A DNA stretch of 64,000 bases. Origin: Closterium sp. NIES-65. Its lineage: Eukaryota > Streptophyta > Zygnematophyceae > Desmidiales > Closteriaceae. This document shows positions 22,801-34,718 of the stretch, in pieces. Every line of letters begins with the position of its first letter. Position 1 is the stretch's first letter. The stretch spans positions 744,001-808,000 of the forward strand of contig CANXME010002409.1 of assembly GCA_948144175.1 (NCBI GenBank), read 5' to 3'. The notes under the pieces are model-generated. The model was not told the origin of the DNA. It did no database searches and worked only from the letters and a program-made list of their open reading frames with translations. A program made the position numbers and the translations under genes.

Positions 22801-24369
22801 TCCTTTTGCCAGGTCCCCCCCCCGATAGACCCCCTCCCCCCTCAGGGTCCTGCCCCTTCAGGTGTGTCCCAGGGAGACGCTGTTGAGCCTGTCGAGGTCG
22901 CTGGTGACTCTGGTCCTGCTGAGGGTGCTGAGCCTGGGGGTGCTGACTCTGGGGGTGCTGAGCGTGTGGGTGCTACGCCTGGGGGTGCTGAGCCTAAGGG
23001 TACTACGACTGGGGGTGCTGAGCCTGGGGATGCTGAGTCTGGGGGTGCTGAGCCTGTGGGTGCTACGCCTGGGAGTGCTGAGCCTGTGGGTGCTGAGCGT
23101 GGGGGTGCTACGCCTGGAGGTGCTGAGCCTGGGGGTGCGGAGCCTGAGGGGGCTTGGCCTGCTCGTGTGGCGTTTGGCGGTTCTCCGGGTGCTTCATCTC
23201 GCCGGGAGCCACTCTCTCCACACGAGCTGCGTGAATGGTTTACCCGGCGCTGGAGGCGAGCTGCTGGGGCTGGAGGTGCTGCGGATACTGGAGGTTCTGC
23301 TGCTGCTGAGGGTGCTGGTGCCGTGGGTCCGGGAGGTGCTCGTACTGGGAGTACCGGAGCTGCTGGGCCTGCGGGTACTTCTGGAGCTGGAGCTGCTGCG
23401 GGGGCTGGCGCGAAGGCTACTGCTATCGGTCCTCGAGGCGGTCCTGCTGAGGGAGCTACTGGTGCTGCTGGAGGTACTGGAGCTGGAGGTGCTGCTGGTG
23501 CTGGTGCTGCTGCTGGGGGTACTGGTGCTGTCCCTGCTGGGTCTGGAGGCGCCGCGCGGCCTCGGCCGTACTTTGTTCCGCTCCTTCAGCAGGTTCTTGG
23601 TCTCCCGCCTTCTACTGGTCCTCCTCCTCCCTTAGAGTGTCCACAACCTGTCCCGTCACAGTTACAGTTACAGCCGGCCTCCCCACTGCCTGCTCCTTCT
23701 CCCTACACTGGTCCTACTGGAGGTCTTGCTGAGCGTCGTGAGCCTGCGTCTCGCCCTGCGTCGCCTGTCCGTGCTGCTCGCACTAGTGGTCGCGGTTCAC
23801 GTCAGCGTCCTCCTCCTGTCCCTGGCACGCACCGGATGTCTCTGCGTCCGTCCACTGCTCCTCTGCGTGTCCCTTTGCCTTCTCCTCCTGAGTCCTCTCT
23901 TCTTGCTCTTGCCGACCCGGAGTCGGACTCTCTTCGTGCTGCCAGTCCTACTGTCACGCGTCTCCTTGCTACTGTTGTCACTGACCCTTCCTTTGAGTCC
24001 ACTGCTGCGTCTGCCCTAGTTGCTGAGCTTGTCGTCTTTGCTGCTCGCTGTCGCCTAGACTACGCTGCTAGTCTTGTTGCTGAGTCTTAGTCTGTCTGTC
24101 CTCCGTCCGTCGGGGGTGAGTGTGCCCTTGGCACAGACGTCCTTGAGGACAGGCAGGAGGAGTTCCAGTGTTTGGCTGCTGCTTCACCTCATCTCGTGTC
24201 TGTACTGCTTACCCCTGAGGGAGACCTGGATGCACTTGACATCCCGACTCCGCGCTCTTACGCGGAGGCGATAGAGGGTCCCTACTCCTCTCAGTGGCAG
24301 GCAGCTATGGACGCAGAGATGGCTTCCTGGAAGTCCACAGGCACCTACGTTGATGCTGTTCCCCCTCAT
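19874..24369 (+). pseudogene. Element C gag-pol, frameshifted and truncated
   Basis: Starts MATPSVLSFDAEGRAIDF at 19874. An 11-C run at about 20335-20345 puts the rest of Gag in the next frame. A further base is lost in the GGGGGC run near 20660, after which the Gly-rich spacer, QLGEWY motif, zinc module, protease and GAG-pre-integrase read to a TGA at about 21901 (CGA in relatives, a CpG change). Integrase follows from 21907 with DRGGEF; a base lost near 22708 is compensated in the C run near 22808. The linker keeps its SPHELREWF motif. A TAG at about 24088 replaces a Glu codon. The frame ends at the junction with D just inside the RT region. At the codon where B and F have TAG, C has CAG. 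Confidence 0.9.
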
Positions 24370-24370
24370 T

Positions 24371-24843
24371 TTAGAGTGCTTTTATTCACTATTTGAGGCA
24401 TCCGTTTGATCACAGTTCCAAACATTCAAACGTGTGCTCCAAAAAGAGTGTAAAATATCACTCCTCAAAAGATATCCCCAAAATGTGAAACCAAATATAA
24501 AGGGTTGCTACGCAACTGTAAGGAATTTTCTCGGCATTCCTTACGGAGCCCGACTACATCGCGTACATCAACAGTCGTTGTTCGCCCGTTACTGCTAACG
24601 GGGCTTCGCTGACTTCGCGCGCACTGTTTCACCAAACATCGCACTGCTGGCCTGGCCGTGTCGTCCTACGCTTCGGGACTAGCCCGAGCCTCGCTCCAGG
24701 GTAGCACTAGCTAGCTCGCACGCACCGCGATTACCGTTTGCATGTTTCGCATATAAATGTTCGCTCATGCCTTCGCTCACATTTTGTACTCGTTTGACAC
24801 CTTAGTGCAATTCTCGCTACTTCGATTCATTGCACCCGTAACA
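24371..24843 (+). repeat. 5' LTR of gypsy element D (about 470 bp)
   Basis: Ends CCGTAACA directly before a PBS-like CTTGGTATGCAGAGCC. Contains a TATA-like CATATAAATG at about 24748. The start is set only by the end of homology to copia C. Confidence 0.65.
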
Positions 24844-24948
24844 CTTGGTATGCAGAGCCCCTTTCTTTCAGACCGCGCATCTCCGCACCCCCCCGTAACA
24901 CTTGGTATTCAGAGCCCCTTTCTTTCGGACCGCGCATCTCCGCACCCA
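24835..24948 (+). repeat. Tandem duplication of D's LTR end and PBS (57-bp period)
   Basis: The block CCCGTAACACTTGGTAT..CAGAGCCCC to CGCATCTCCGCACCC occurs twice in a row, at 24835 and 24892, with two base differences (TATG/TATT, TTCAG/TTCGG). The element therefore has two candidate primer-binding sites. Confidence 0.9.
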
Positions 24949-25083
24949 AGGAAATCAACTTTTGATTTTTCACTCGAAGGGACTCACGTTCCTTAGCACC
25001 TAGGAGCCGCTGTCCTCGCGTTCGCTCGTAAACGCGTGCAGCCACGACTGCGCCTAGACTAAGACGAGCCGACGCCCTTCGAA

Positions 25084-26244
25084 ATGGCTGAACACATCGA
25101 CGTCACGACTCTCACGCAGGAGCACTTGAACGATCTGCTGCGACAAATCCGCGAGAGCGCCGAGGAAATCGCGACGCTGACGGCAGAACGCTCGTCCCTG
25201 CAAAACGACCTCACACGAGCACAATCCCAAGCACCTGGCACTCCGATTCAGCCCGCACCACAAACATCACAGCACGGAAGTGTGGGGCAACCCGCGAGCG
25301 CCGCAAGTGATGGCGTCGTCCGCCATGATGGAGACGACGACCACGGCACAACACACCCCGACGCGACGAATGCGGCCAGGACTCAGCCTCAAGTTACGAT
25401 TTCGGTGCCGGCCGGCGGATCAACTCTTCCGTCGCCGATGCCGCTAAAGCCGAAGCGTCCGCCATGCTTTGACCCAAGTCAACCGGGTGGTCCTACCGTT
25501 CAGGCGTGGCTCTTCACGTTGAACGTTTTCTTCGACGCGAACTACGTTTCGGAGGATACGGCAAAGATTCGTTATGCCGTGTCGTTGCTACGAGGACCCG
25601 CCATGGACTGGTGGCGCGTCATCGTCACGAAGCCGGCGGACTACGCAACTCTACCGACAAGGGAAGGACAAACCGGACCTTGGGCGCCGTCGTATGTCGT
25701 GGAGGTGCCCTAGTATCTCACGTGGGACGCGTGGTGCGCAGGTCTGTGCGCTCGTTCCGAGCCAATCGTGGCTTCGATCGCGGCGCGACAGAAGCTCCAC
25801 ACTTGGCGCCAACTCGGTTCCGTCCAAGACCACACGAGCGGATTTTTGGCGCTATGCGAGCAGGTGGGATATATGCACGAGAGCGAGCGCATCAACCGCT
25901 ACATCGACGGCCTGAAGCAGGACATCGTTCAGGAAATCCAGCTCCGCGGCGTCACCGACTTTCAAGAAATTCTCGCCATGGCGGAGAAACTTGATTTCTT
26001 CCGCCGACCGAGACCGGGGTCCTACGGAAGTAGCCATTGGGGATATCGGCCTCGTGGGACGAACGAGGGCGCCACGATATGTGCCGTCGCCGCAAATGCC
26101 GCTGCCGCACCGTTCAAAGGGCGTTGCTTTGCGTGCAATTGGCCGGGACATCGCAAGAGCAAATGCCCGGAAAATGCTAAGGGAAAGGGGCAAGCTGAGC
26201 AGCAGAAACAGACCAAGCAGCAGGGAAACGCTGGGAGTCAGTAG
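25084..26244 (+). pseudogene. Gypsy element D gag, one frameshift
   Basis: Capsid/nucleocapsid precursor of a Ty3/gypsy element. ATG 25084 (MAEHIDV) opens a coiled-coil-like N-terminus (LNDLLRQIRESAEEIATLTAE) and then the retrotransposon-gag domain with a PxxFDPSQPGG motif and a GPAMDWW motif. The frame stops at about 25711 after a small indel near 25705-25710 and resumes in the next frame, which gives the second half of the gag domain and ends with a canonical zinc knuckle, CFACNWPGHRKSKC (C-x2-C-x4-H-x4-C), at about 26125-26166, then a Lys/Gln-rich tail and TAG at 26242-26244. Confidence 0.85.
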
Positions 26245-26259
26245 CAGACGGGCCCTCTA

Positions 26260-27211
26260 CTGACAGGTCACGCCGCTCGCCCGACCCAACCGACCCTCAC
26301 CGAGTGATTGTGCCAGTTCACGCAATCGACCACACTCGGCCGAATAAGGAGGGGACTACGGTAGACAGCCCCATACTGCTTTGTGGGAAAATCGGGACGG
26401 ACTTAGTAAAAATCTTCGTAGATGGGGGAGCCAGCCACAGCCTCATCAACACTGCCACAGCACGAAAACTGCGACTGCCACTGGACAGATGCTTACCTGA
26501 GATTGACGCAAGACTGGTAGACGGCACGCCGCTGGCGATACGGGAACGCGTAGACCGGGTTCGGATTCGATGTGGGGGTAACTTCACGTTTAGCCAGGAA
26601 ATGCTCGCAACGACCCTCGACGGAACCGATATTTTACTCGGGCGTGATTGGTTGCGACGACACAATCCGCGAATCGACTGGACGACGGGTGACTGCACCG
26701 TGCGAGTGAACGGTAACAACATCGCCTTACCTTATTGGGGCTCACCTGAGTCTTCGTCGGTGTGTGTCAACGCGATCACGATGAAGCGCGCCGTAGCGGT
26801 AGAAGCTGACGTGTACGCGGTCGACATTCGGGAAGCCGAGGCAGCAGACAAAGGAGGGGATTTACAGAAACTGCTGGCCGACGTACCGAGTGACCTGGCA
26901 GCACTCTTGAAGCAGTACAGCAACATTTTCCCAGACGATTTACCGATGGGACTGCCACCTCAGCGACCGCATGACCACAGGATAGAGTTAGAACCGGGGG
27001 CACAACCAATAGTACAGCGACAGTTCCGACTGACCCAGCCCGAACTGGACGAAGTGTGGAAGCAGCTCGATTACCTGCTCGAGAAGGAATTCATTCGCCC
27101 TAGTTCGTCGCCCTTCGCAACACCGATACTGTTCACACCGAAAAAAGACGGGGGATTTCGCATGTGCATAGATTATAGAGCACTGAACAGGGTTACCATC
27201 AAATCCCGTTA
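26260..27211 (+). pseudogene. Gypsy element D protease and N-terminal RT, interrupted by E
   Basis: Aspartic protease with [11 protein letters not shown] (D-G-G where most relatives have D-S-G or D-T-G), the second conserved strand ILLGRDWL, then the RT start with [22 protein letters not shown] and CIDYRALN. The first Met in the frame is at 26304; being pol, it may be expressed from gag by recoding. The frame is broken at 27211 by the LTR of copia element E, so the last 10 or so residues of the open frame (from VKLISY on) come from the copia LTR. Confidence 0.88.
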
Positions 27212-27335
27212 TGTCAAACTTATATCATATAGCTTGTCTAGGCTATAGTGGGGTGGACACTATGGGGTACATTTTCCTAGGGTTTCCTACTTGTACCCAA
27301 CCTTGTGCTAGTTCATTCATTCCATACTCTTACCA
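27212..27335 (+). repeat. 5' LTR of element E (124 bp)
   Basis: TGTCAAACTTATATCATATAG start, ACCA end (the 3' copy ends AACA). Six differences from 34719-34842. Confidence 0.92.
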
Positions 27336-27364
27336 TGGTATAGAGTAGGTTCCCTAGTGGGAAC
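27336..27364 (+). promoter_or_regulatory. PBS and adjacent hairpin of element E
   Basis: PBS TGGTATAGAGTAGG, then GTTCCC (27349-27354), loop TAGT, GGGAAC (27359-27364). GGGCCCACCAC follows at about 27373. Confidence 0.75.
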
Positions 27365-28438
27365 GCTTCCTTGGGCCCACCACTGAAATTTTCCTTTCTG
27401 ACCGGAGCGCCAGTCGCTCCTGCCCGAGGCGCGCCTTTTTCGCCGCCCTTTCCTGGCCCCTAGTGGCCCCTAGCGGCCTCGTTGCCGCCCCCCACGCGGC
27501 CCCGTTGCCGCCCCTAGCGGCCCCGTCGCCGCCTCTCACCCTACGCGGCCCCATCGCCGCCCCTACGCGGCCCCGTTGCCGCCCCTACGCGGCCCCGACG
27601 CCGCCCCTAGCGGCCCCTTCGCCGCCCCTAGCGGCCCCGTCGCCGCCTCTCACCCTACGCGGCCACGTCGCCGCCCCTACGTGGCCCCGTCGCCGCCCCT
27701 AGCGGCCCCGTCGCCGCCCCTATTGGCCCCGTAGCCGCCTCTCACCCTACGCGGCCCCGTCGCCGCCCCTATGCGGCCCCGTCGCCGCCCCTAGCGGGCC
27801 CGTCGCCGCCCCTAGCGGGCCCGTCGCCGCCCCTAGCGGCCCCGTCACCGCCTCTCACCCTACGCAGCCCCGTCGCCGCCCCTAAGTGGCCCCGCTGCCG
27901 CCCCTAAGCGGCCCCGTCGCCGCCCCTAAGCGGCCCCGTTGCCGCCCCTATGCGGCCCTGTCGCCGCCTCTACGCGGCCCTGTCGCCGCTCCTAGCGGCC
28001 CCGTCGCCGCCCCCCTTCCTACGCGGCCCCGTCGCCGCCACTACACGGCCCCGTCGCCGCTCCCCTCCCTACGCGGCCCCGTCGCCGCCCCTAGCGGCCC
28101 CAACGCCGCCTCTACCGAGCATCCTAGCAGCTGAGCCGCCAAACAGCAGAACCGCCGAGCCGCCCAGCAGCCGAGCCGCCGAGCCACCGAGCCGCCCAGC
28201 AACCGAGCCGCTGAGCCGCCCAACAGCCAAGCCGCTCAGCAGCCGAACCGCCGAGCCGCCCAGCAGCCGAACCGCCGAGCCGCCCGACAGCCGGGCCGCC
28301 CGACAGCCGAGCCGCCCAGCAGCCGAGCCGCTGAGACGCCGAGCCGCCCTGCCGTCGAGCCGCTACTAGTCCTACCGGCGCGCCCCGGCCCTACTTACTC
28401 GGACTGGTGAGCTCACTCCTTGCTAGGCCACTGTAGTC
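27365..28438 (+). repeat. Minisatellite leader of element E
   Basis: Long array of 18-19-bp units such as GCGGCCCCGTCGCCGCCCC (about 27450-28110), then GAGCCGCCCAGCAGCC units (about 28120-28360). No gene. Confidence 0.85.
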
Positions 28439-31400
28439 ATGGCTACCCCCAGTGTTCTTACATTTGATACTGAGGGTCGTGCTGTTGACTTTGAGGTCTG
28501 GGTAGATGACCTCCAGCTGTTCCTCCAGTGCGATAGGGCAGACGGCCTCTCCCTATTCGACCTCACCTCTGGTGCCTCCCCTGCCCCGCCTGCTACTGCT
28601 GACAGCACTGTTCGCTCACAGTGGGCGACACGCGATGCTGCTGCCCATCTTGCTGTGCGTCGCCACTTACCGACCACTGAGCGTTCGCACTTTAGCCAGT
28701 ACAAGAGTGCTCAGACCTTGTACGACACTGTAGTTGCACGCTTCTTCCCCTGCCACTGCTGCACTGCGCCGCCTCATGCTACCATACCTCTTCCCTGACC
28801 TTGCTGCCTTTCCCACAGTCGCTGATCTCATGACGCACCTCCGCACTAGTGACACTCGCTACCGCGCTACGCTTCCTGCTGAGTTCTGCGCCAAGAACCC
28901 CTCCCCCCCCCCATGTACATCACCCTCTACTACATAGTCACCCGGCTCCCTGACTCTCTTCGCTTAGTCAGGGACCACTTCTTCTCAGTTTGCCCCACCA
29001 TACTCACCGTTGACCTCCTCGAGGAGCGCCTCCTAGCAGCAGAGAAGAGCATAGTCGCTGTAGGAGCCTCTTGTGGTGACCCTCCCACCCCCGTCTTTGA
29101 GGGGTGTTCCCCCTCCCCCCTATTGCCCTCTGTTGCTTCTGCTGCTGCTGCCGACCTCGTTGGTTTCTACGGGGTCGGCGCTGCGTTTGCCCCTAGCGGG
29201 AGACGCCGCACCGGCAAGGGCAAGGGGGGCAAGGGAGCTGGAGGGGCTGGCGAGGGCGGTGGAGGTGGTGGTGGAGGCAGTGGAGGGGGTGGGGGTGGTG
29301 GTGGGAGTGGTGGCGGGGGTGGCGGCGGCGGTGGCAGCAGTGGAGGCGGAGGAGGCGGCGGTGGTGGCGGAGGGAACGGAGGCGGCGGAGGTGGCGGAGG
29401 TGGCGGAGGTGGCGGCGGCGGCGGCGGTGGAGCTGGTCGCGACTCTGCGCAGAGGAGTGGGTCCGGTGGTGGTCCGCGCCAGCAGCAGCAGCGCAGTCGT
29501 GAGACCCTGTCCCCTCAGCAGCTTCGTGAGTGGTACGCTGCGCGTCAACGCGGTGGGGGTAATGGTCCTTGCACTTACGTCTTCCGTACCGGCGACCGCG
29601 CTGGTGAGCAGTGCGGGGGCCCGCACTCCACCCAGCGCTGCTTCGGCCGCTTGACGGACGCGTGGCATCACCAGTTCCCTGAGGCGTCAGAGATCCCTCG
29701 CTGGGGAGATCTGTCTGTCAGAATAATATATAATTCTATATATTGTTTTGTAACTGCCTGTAGTGTAGACCACTGTAGTCATCGAACTTTCTGTTTGGTG
29801 GTGCACCTTTCTTCATTCTTGCCTATTTGTACTGCTCGCTCTATAGTGAAACCACTCTTTTGTTGCTATCTTCTCGACTCATCCAAACTCACTCAAACTC
29901 AACTACTCGACCCACTAGCTATGGCTCCTAAGCCTTCCTAGTACCTCAACACTGTCTAGGGCGGGGGTTGCCATCTTTGATCTTGACTATGATGCTATTC
30001 TTGCTGCCATGTATGCTAGTGTTGAGGGTGACTATTACCTGTGTGTTCCGCCTAACCTGGGCATTGAGGCTACTGCTCTGGGTGCTGGTGAGGCTGCTGC
30101 TCTTGGTGGTAGTGCGTCTGCTGCCCCAGGTGCTAGTGCGTCCGCTGCCCCAGGTGCTGGTGAGTCTGCTCTCTTAGGTACTACGTCGGCTCAGGCCTTA
30201 CACACCTTCACCCTTGACTCGGGTGCTTCCTGCTCCTTCTTTCGAGACCACACCACGCTTACGCCGCTTAGTCGACCGGTTGTAGTCTCCCTAGCGGACC
30301 CCTCTGGGGGTCCTGTCCTTGCTAGCTTCTCCACTGTCTTACCGTGCCCGGCAGCCCCCTCTGGCACCCTGTCAGGTCTCTACCTCCCCTCGTTCTGTAC
30401 GAACTTGGTGAGTGGAGCTGACCTACAAGATAGGGGGGTTGACCAGTTCACTCCTGCGAGTCAGCGGGTGACCCACTGCACAGATGCTCGGACAGGCCGA
30501 CACTTACTACTGAGTCTCCTCCGGCTGCTGAGTCTGGCCAGGTCACTGCGTCGAGTCAGGTGTTTGCTGCAGCGTCCAGGTCTGGTCCTGAGTCTGCTCC
30601 CTGCTCGTGTCGTCTCCTGTCCCACTAGACTCTCCTTTGGCACCACCGTCTTGGTCACCCCTCCCTGCCTCGTCTCCAAAGCATGGCCTCCCGTGTCCTT
30701 GTCTCTGGTTTTCCCCGGTCTCTCCCTCCCCTACCTCCGAGGCCTGCCCCTACCTGCGTCCCCTGCGTCGAGGGGCGACAGCGCGTCGCCCCTCACTCCT
30801 CCGAGTTTCCTCCGACAGAGGCTCCGCTGCAGACTCTCCACATGGACGTGTGGGGCCCCGCCCGCGTCCGTGGACAGGGGCACGAACGTTACTTCCTGTT
30901 GGTGGTTGACGACTACTCGCGTTACACCACAGTCTTCCCCTTGCGGAGCAAGGGTGACGTCACTGAGGTGTTGATCGACTGGATCCGCGCAGCTCGTCTC
31001 CAGCTCAGAGAGAGTTTCGGCTCGGACTTTCCTGTTCTGCGTCTGCACTCTGACAGAGGCGGGGAGTTTTCCTCTGCCCGTCTGGGAGCCTTCTGTCGTG
31101 CACAGGGCATCCGCCAGACCTTCACGCTTCCGGCCTCTCCACAGCAAAATGGGATTACTGAGCGCCGCATTGGCATGGTCATAGACGTCGCTCGTACGTC
31201 CATGATCCATGCGGCTGCCCCCCATTTTCTGTGGCCGTTTGCGGTTCAGTACGCAGCGCATCAGCTCAACCTTCAGCCCCGGGTCTCCTTGCCTGAGACC
31301 TCCCCCACCTTGCGGTGGACGGGGAAGGTTGGCGATGCGTCTGCGTTTCGGGTCAGGGGATCTCGGGCGTTTGTCCGCGACTTGTCTTCGGACAAGCTGT

Positions 31401-34400
31401 CCCCCCGTGCTGTTCCCTGCGTCTTCCTTGGCTTCCCCCCTGACGCGCCTGGGTGGCAGTTTTACCACCCCACCTCGCGCCATGTTCTGTCCTCCCAGGA
31501 CGTCACCTTTGACGAGTCAGTACCTTAATACCGTCTCTTCCCCTACCGCACTGCGCCCCTCCCCCCGCCGCCGCTCTTCCTTGCGCCAGGTCCTCCCCCG
31601 GTAGACCCCCTCCCCCCTCAGGGTCCTGCCCCGTTAGGTGTGTCCCAGGTAGACGCAGTCGAGCCTGTCGAGTTAGCTGTTGACTCTGGTGCTGTTAGAG
31701 GTGCTGAGCCTGCGGGTGCCGGGTCTGGAGGTGCTGAGTCTGGGGGTGCTGAGCCTGGGGGTGCTGAGCCTTGGTTTGCTGAGTTTGGGGGTGCTGAGCC
31801 TAGGGGGCTGAGTCTGGGGGTGCGGAGCCTGGGGGTGCTAGGTCTGCTCATGTGGCCGCCGGCGGTGCTTCGTCGAGGAGGGAGCCACTCTCTCCACAGG
31901 AGCTGCGCGAGTGGTTTGCCCGGCGCTGGCGCCGTGCTGGTGGAGCTGGAGGTACTACTGTTGCTTCTGGTCCCGGAGGTACTCGTACTGGCAGTGCTGG
32001 AGCTGCTGGGACTGGGGGTGCTGCTGGGGCTGCTGGAGTTGGTCTTGTTGGAGGTACTGCTGGAGCTGCTGGCGGTACTGTAGCTGCCGGTCCTGCTGGA
32101 GCTGGAGCTGCTGAGGGTGTTGGCGCTGGTGGTTCTGCTGGCGCTGGTGCTTCTGAGGTTGCTGGAGTTGGCGCTGTTGGAGCTGGAGGTACTGCTGGCG
32201 CTAATGCTGCCGCTAGGGGTACTGGTGCTGTCCCTGCTGGTTCTGGAGACGCTGCGCGGCCGCGGCCGTACTTTGTTCCGCTCCTCGAGCAGGTTCTTGG
32301 TCTCCCACCCTCTACTGGTCCTGCTCCTCCCTTAGAGAGTCCGCAGCCTGTCCAGTCGCAATCATAGTTACAGCCCGCCTCCCCTCTTCCTGCTCCTTCT
32401 CCCTACACTGGTCCCACTGGAGGTATTGCTGAGCGTCGTGAGCCTGCGTCTCGTCCTGCGACGCCTGTTTGTGCTGCTCGCACTAGTCGTCGTGTTCCGC
32501 GTCCGCGTCCTCCTGCGGTCCCAGGCACACACCAGATGGCACTGCGTCCTTCCACTGCTCCTCTGCGTGTCCCGTTGCCGTCTCCTCCAGAGTCCTCTCT
32601 TCCTGTTCTTGCTGACCCTGAGTCTGACTCTCTTCGTGCTGCCAGTCCTACTGTCACACGTCTCCTGGCTACTATTGTCACTGACCCTTCCTTTGAGGCC
32701 ACTGCTGCGTCTGCCTTAGTGGCTGAGCTTGTCGACTTTGCTTCTCGCTGTCGTCTCGACTACGTCGCTAGTCTTGTTGCTGAGTCTGAGTCTGTCTGTC
32801 CTCCGTCCGTTGGGGGTGAGTGTGCTCTGAGCACGGACGTCCTTGAGGACAGGCAGGAGGAGTTCCAGTATTTTGCTGCTGCTTTGCCTCATCTCGTGTC
32901 CATGCTGATTGCCCCTGAGGGAGACCCGGATGCACCAGACATCCCGACTCCTCGATAGTACGCTGAGGCGATAGAGGGTCCCTACTCCTCTCAGTGGAAG
33001 TCAGCCATGGATGCAGAGATGGCTTCCTGGAAGTCCACAGGCACCTACGTCGACGAGGTTCCCCCACCTGGGGCGAACATCGTCAGTGGCATGTGGATTT
33101 TCAGGGTGAAGCGGGCGCCGGGTTCTCCGCCTGTCTTCAAGGCGCGTTACGTGGCTCGAGGTTTCAGTCAGCGGCAGGGAGTTGACTACTTTCAGACCTT
33201 CTCTCCCACCCCAAAGATGACCACTCTTCGGGTGCTGCTGCACATAGCCGCTCAGCGCAACTAGGAGCTTCACTCTCTTGACTTCAGCACAGCTTTCCTG
33301 CAGGGCAGCCTGCACGAGGAGATCTGGCTGCGCCGCCCACCTGGCTTCAGTGGGTCGTTTCCCCCTGGTACCCAGTGGAGCCTCCGGCGGCCAGTCTACG
33401 GTCTCCGCCAGGCGCCCCGTGAGTGGCACGACACACTGAGGACTACACTTGCGGCTCTTGGGTTTGCTCCTTCTACTGCCGACCCGTAGCTGTTTCTGCG
33501 CACCGACACCTCTTTGCCGCCGTTCTACATCTTCGTGTACGTCGACGACTTGGTCTTTGCCACTGCTGACACTGCTGGACTAGCCCACGTGAAGTCTGAG
33601 CTGCAGAAGAGACACACGTGCACAGACCTGGGTGAATTGCGCAACTACCTTGGCTTGCAGATCATCCGGGACATAGCACGGCGCACCATTACCCTGACTC
33701 AGTCATATATGGTGCAGCAGGTTCTTCAGCGCTTCGACTTCACGTACTCCTCGCCTCAGGCCACTCCTCAATCTACTCCTCACTCGCTCTCAGCTCTGCC
33801 TTCGAATGAGTCCGTAGAGCCGAGTGGCCCGTACCCGGAGCTTGTTGGCTGCCTCATGTACCTGATGACCTGCACACGACCTGACCTAGCATACCCTCTT
33901 AGCATCTTGGCACGCTATGTTGCTCCTGGGAGACACCGACCAGAGCACATGGCTGCAGCAAAGAGGGTGTTGTGCTACTTGTGCAGTACGTCGGGCATGG
34001 GGCTAGTGCTTGGAGGGCGACGTCGAGTGGTCCTCACAGGTCACGCAGACGCTTCTTGGGCTGACGACCAGGCTACGCAGCGGTCGTCACAAGGTTACAC
34101 CTTCAGCCTTGGCTCTGGCTCTGTTTCGTGGCGGTCTACCCGCTCTTCTTCTGTTCTCGGCTCCAGTTGTGAGGCTGAGATCTACGCGGGGGCCATGGCT
34201 GCACAGGAGCTACGCTGGCTCACCTACCTGCTGACTGACCTAGGAGAGCAGCCTCGTTCTCCTTCAATTCTGTACGTAGACAACAAGGCCATGCTGGCCT
34301 TGTGTCGGGAGCACAGAGTGGAGCACAGAACGAAGCACATTGCTCTTCGCTACTTCCTTACTCGTGAGCTGCAGCAGCGTGGTCAGCTGCGCCTTGCTTA

Positions 34401-34521
34401 CGTGGCCTCTGAGGCCAACACTACTGATATCTTTACCAAGGCACTTCCGCCTTGTGATCATCAGCGCTTCTATACGATGCTAGGTCTTGTGCCTACTTGG
34501 CCTCACTTGCTCACTTCTTGA
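28439..34521 (+). pseudogene. Element E gag-pol, many lesions
   Basis: Starts MATPSVLTFDTEGRAV at 28439. Lesions in order: 2-base loss at about 28744; frameshift in the C-rich run at about 28900; solo LTR S at 29716-29951 splitting Gag after the zinc module; small deletion after RTGRHL near 30505 removing the end of the protease region; TAG at about 30627 (CAG in relatives); TAA at about 31526; linker frameshifts; TAG near 32366 (CAG in relatives); TAG at about 32955; TAG at 33262 (Tyr); TAG at about 33487 (Ser). Integrase DRGGEF, RT YVDD and RNase H stay readable, and the last frame ends normally at LLTS (34521). At the amber site of B and F, E has CAG. Confidence 0.92.
29716..29951 (+). mobile_element. 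Solo LTR S inside gag of element E (236 bp)
   Basis: Starts TGTCAGAATAATATAT, ends CCTCAACA, flanked by exact 5-bp duplications CTGTC (29711-29715 and 29952-29956). Removing it restores homology to relatives (the GDLS to RAGV junction). It shares several blocks with LTR L (3012-3509). It has no internal sequence, so it is best explained by unequal recombination between two LTRs. Confidence 0.88.
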
Positions 34522-34694
34522 CCTTGCTTGTACTGTGATCTTTCTATACCTACACTTGCTTGTTTACCTTTATATATGATCTTGCATGTGAACTGGCCTT
34601 TTGGCCTTGCTCTTGTGCTCGGATTGTGTGGTGACGTTGTGATCCACCGTGAGCTTGCTTTGCTTTGCTTGACTGGTCTTGTGACCTCTTGTTC

Positions 34695-34718
34695 TCCCCC
34701 ACTTTGCCTATGGGGGTG
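34695..34718 (+). promoter_or_regulatory. Polypurine-tract hairpin of element E
   Basis: TCCCCCACTTTGCCTATGGGGGTG directly before the 3' LTR, with CCCCCA pairing with TGGGGG. Confidence 0.65.

Larger units (their letters stand above)
18931..24370 (+). mobile_element. Copia element C, 5' part, cut by gypsy element D
   Basis: Plus-strand copia element inserted in the 3' UTR of K (expected left duplication GTGAA, 18926-18930). 5' LTR 18931-19062, PBS at 19063, leader to 19873, gag-pol to about 24369. Homology to relatives stops a few residues after the start of the RT region, where D begins. The rest of C's RT, RNase H and 3' LTR is not in the window. Confidence 0.85.
24371..27211 (+). mobile_element. 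Ty3/gypsy element D, left part
   Basis: Plus-strand gypsy element inserted in the pol of C. LTR to 24843, duplicated PBS region, gag pseudogene, protease and start of RT. Copia element E then interrupts the RT. The RT resumes in frame at 34843, after E's CGTTA target duplication. The exact left edge is uncertain by a few bases because no clear TG start is seen at the junction. Confidence 0.8.

Noticed and set aside
25084..27248. Elements D and H considered as one gypsy element
   Set aside because: Their gag proteins, LTR ends and leaders differ, and H's LTR begins in the middle of D's RT. Two separate elements are needed.
27205..27248. RT frame end [11 protein letters not shown] in element D as a natural C-terminus
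   Set aside because: It is the translation of the first bases of element E's LTR; the same peptide appears at E's other LTR.
29698..29941. C-terminal tail of the open frame at 28913-29941 as a novel Gag extension
   Set aside because: The tail after GDLS is the translation of solo LTR S, flanked by a CTGTC duplication.
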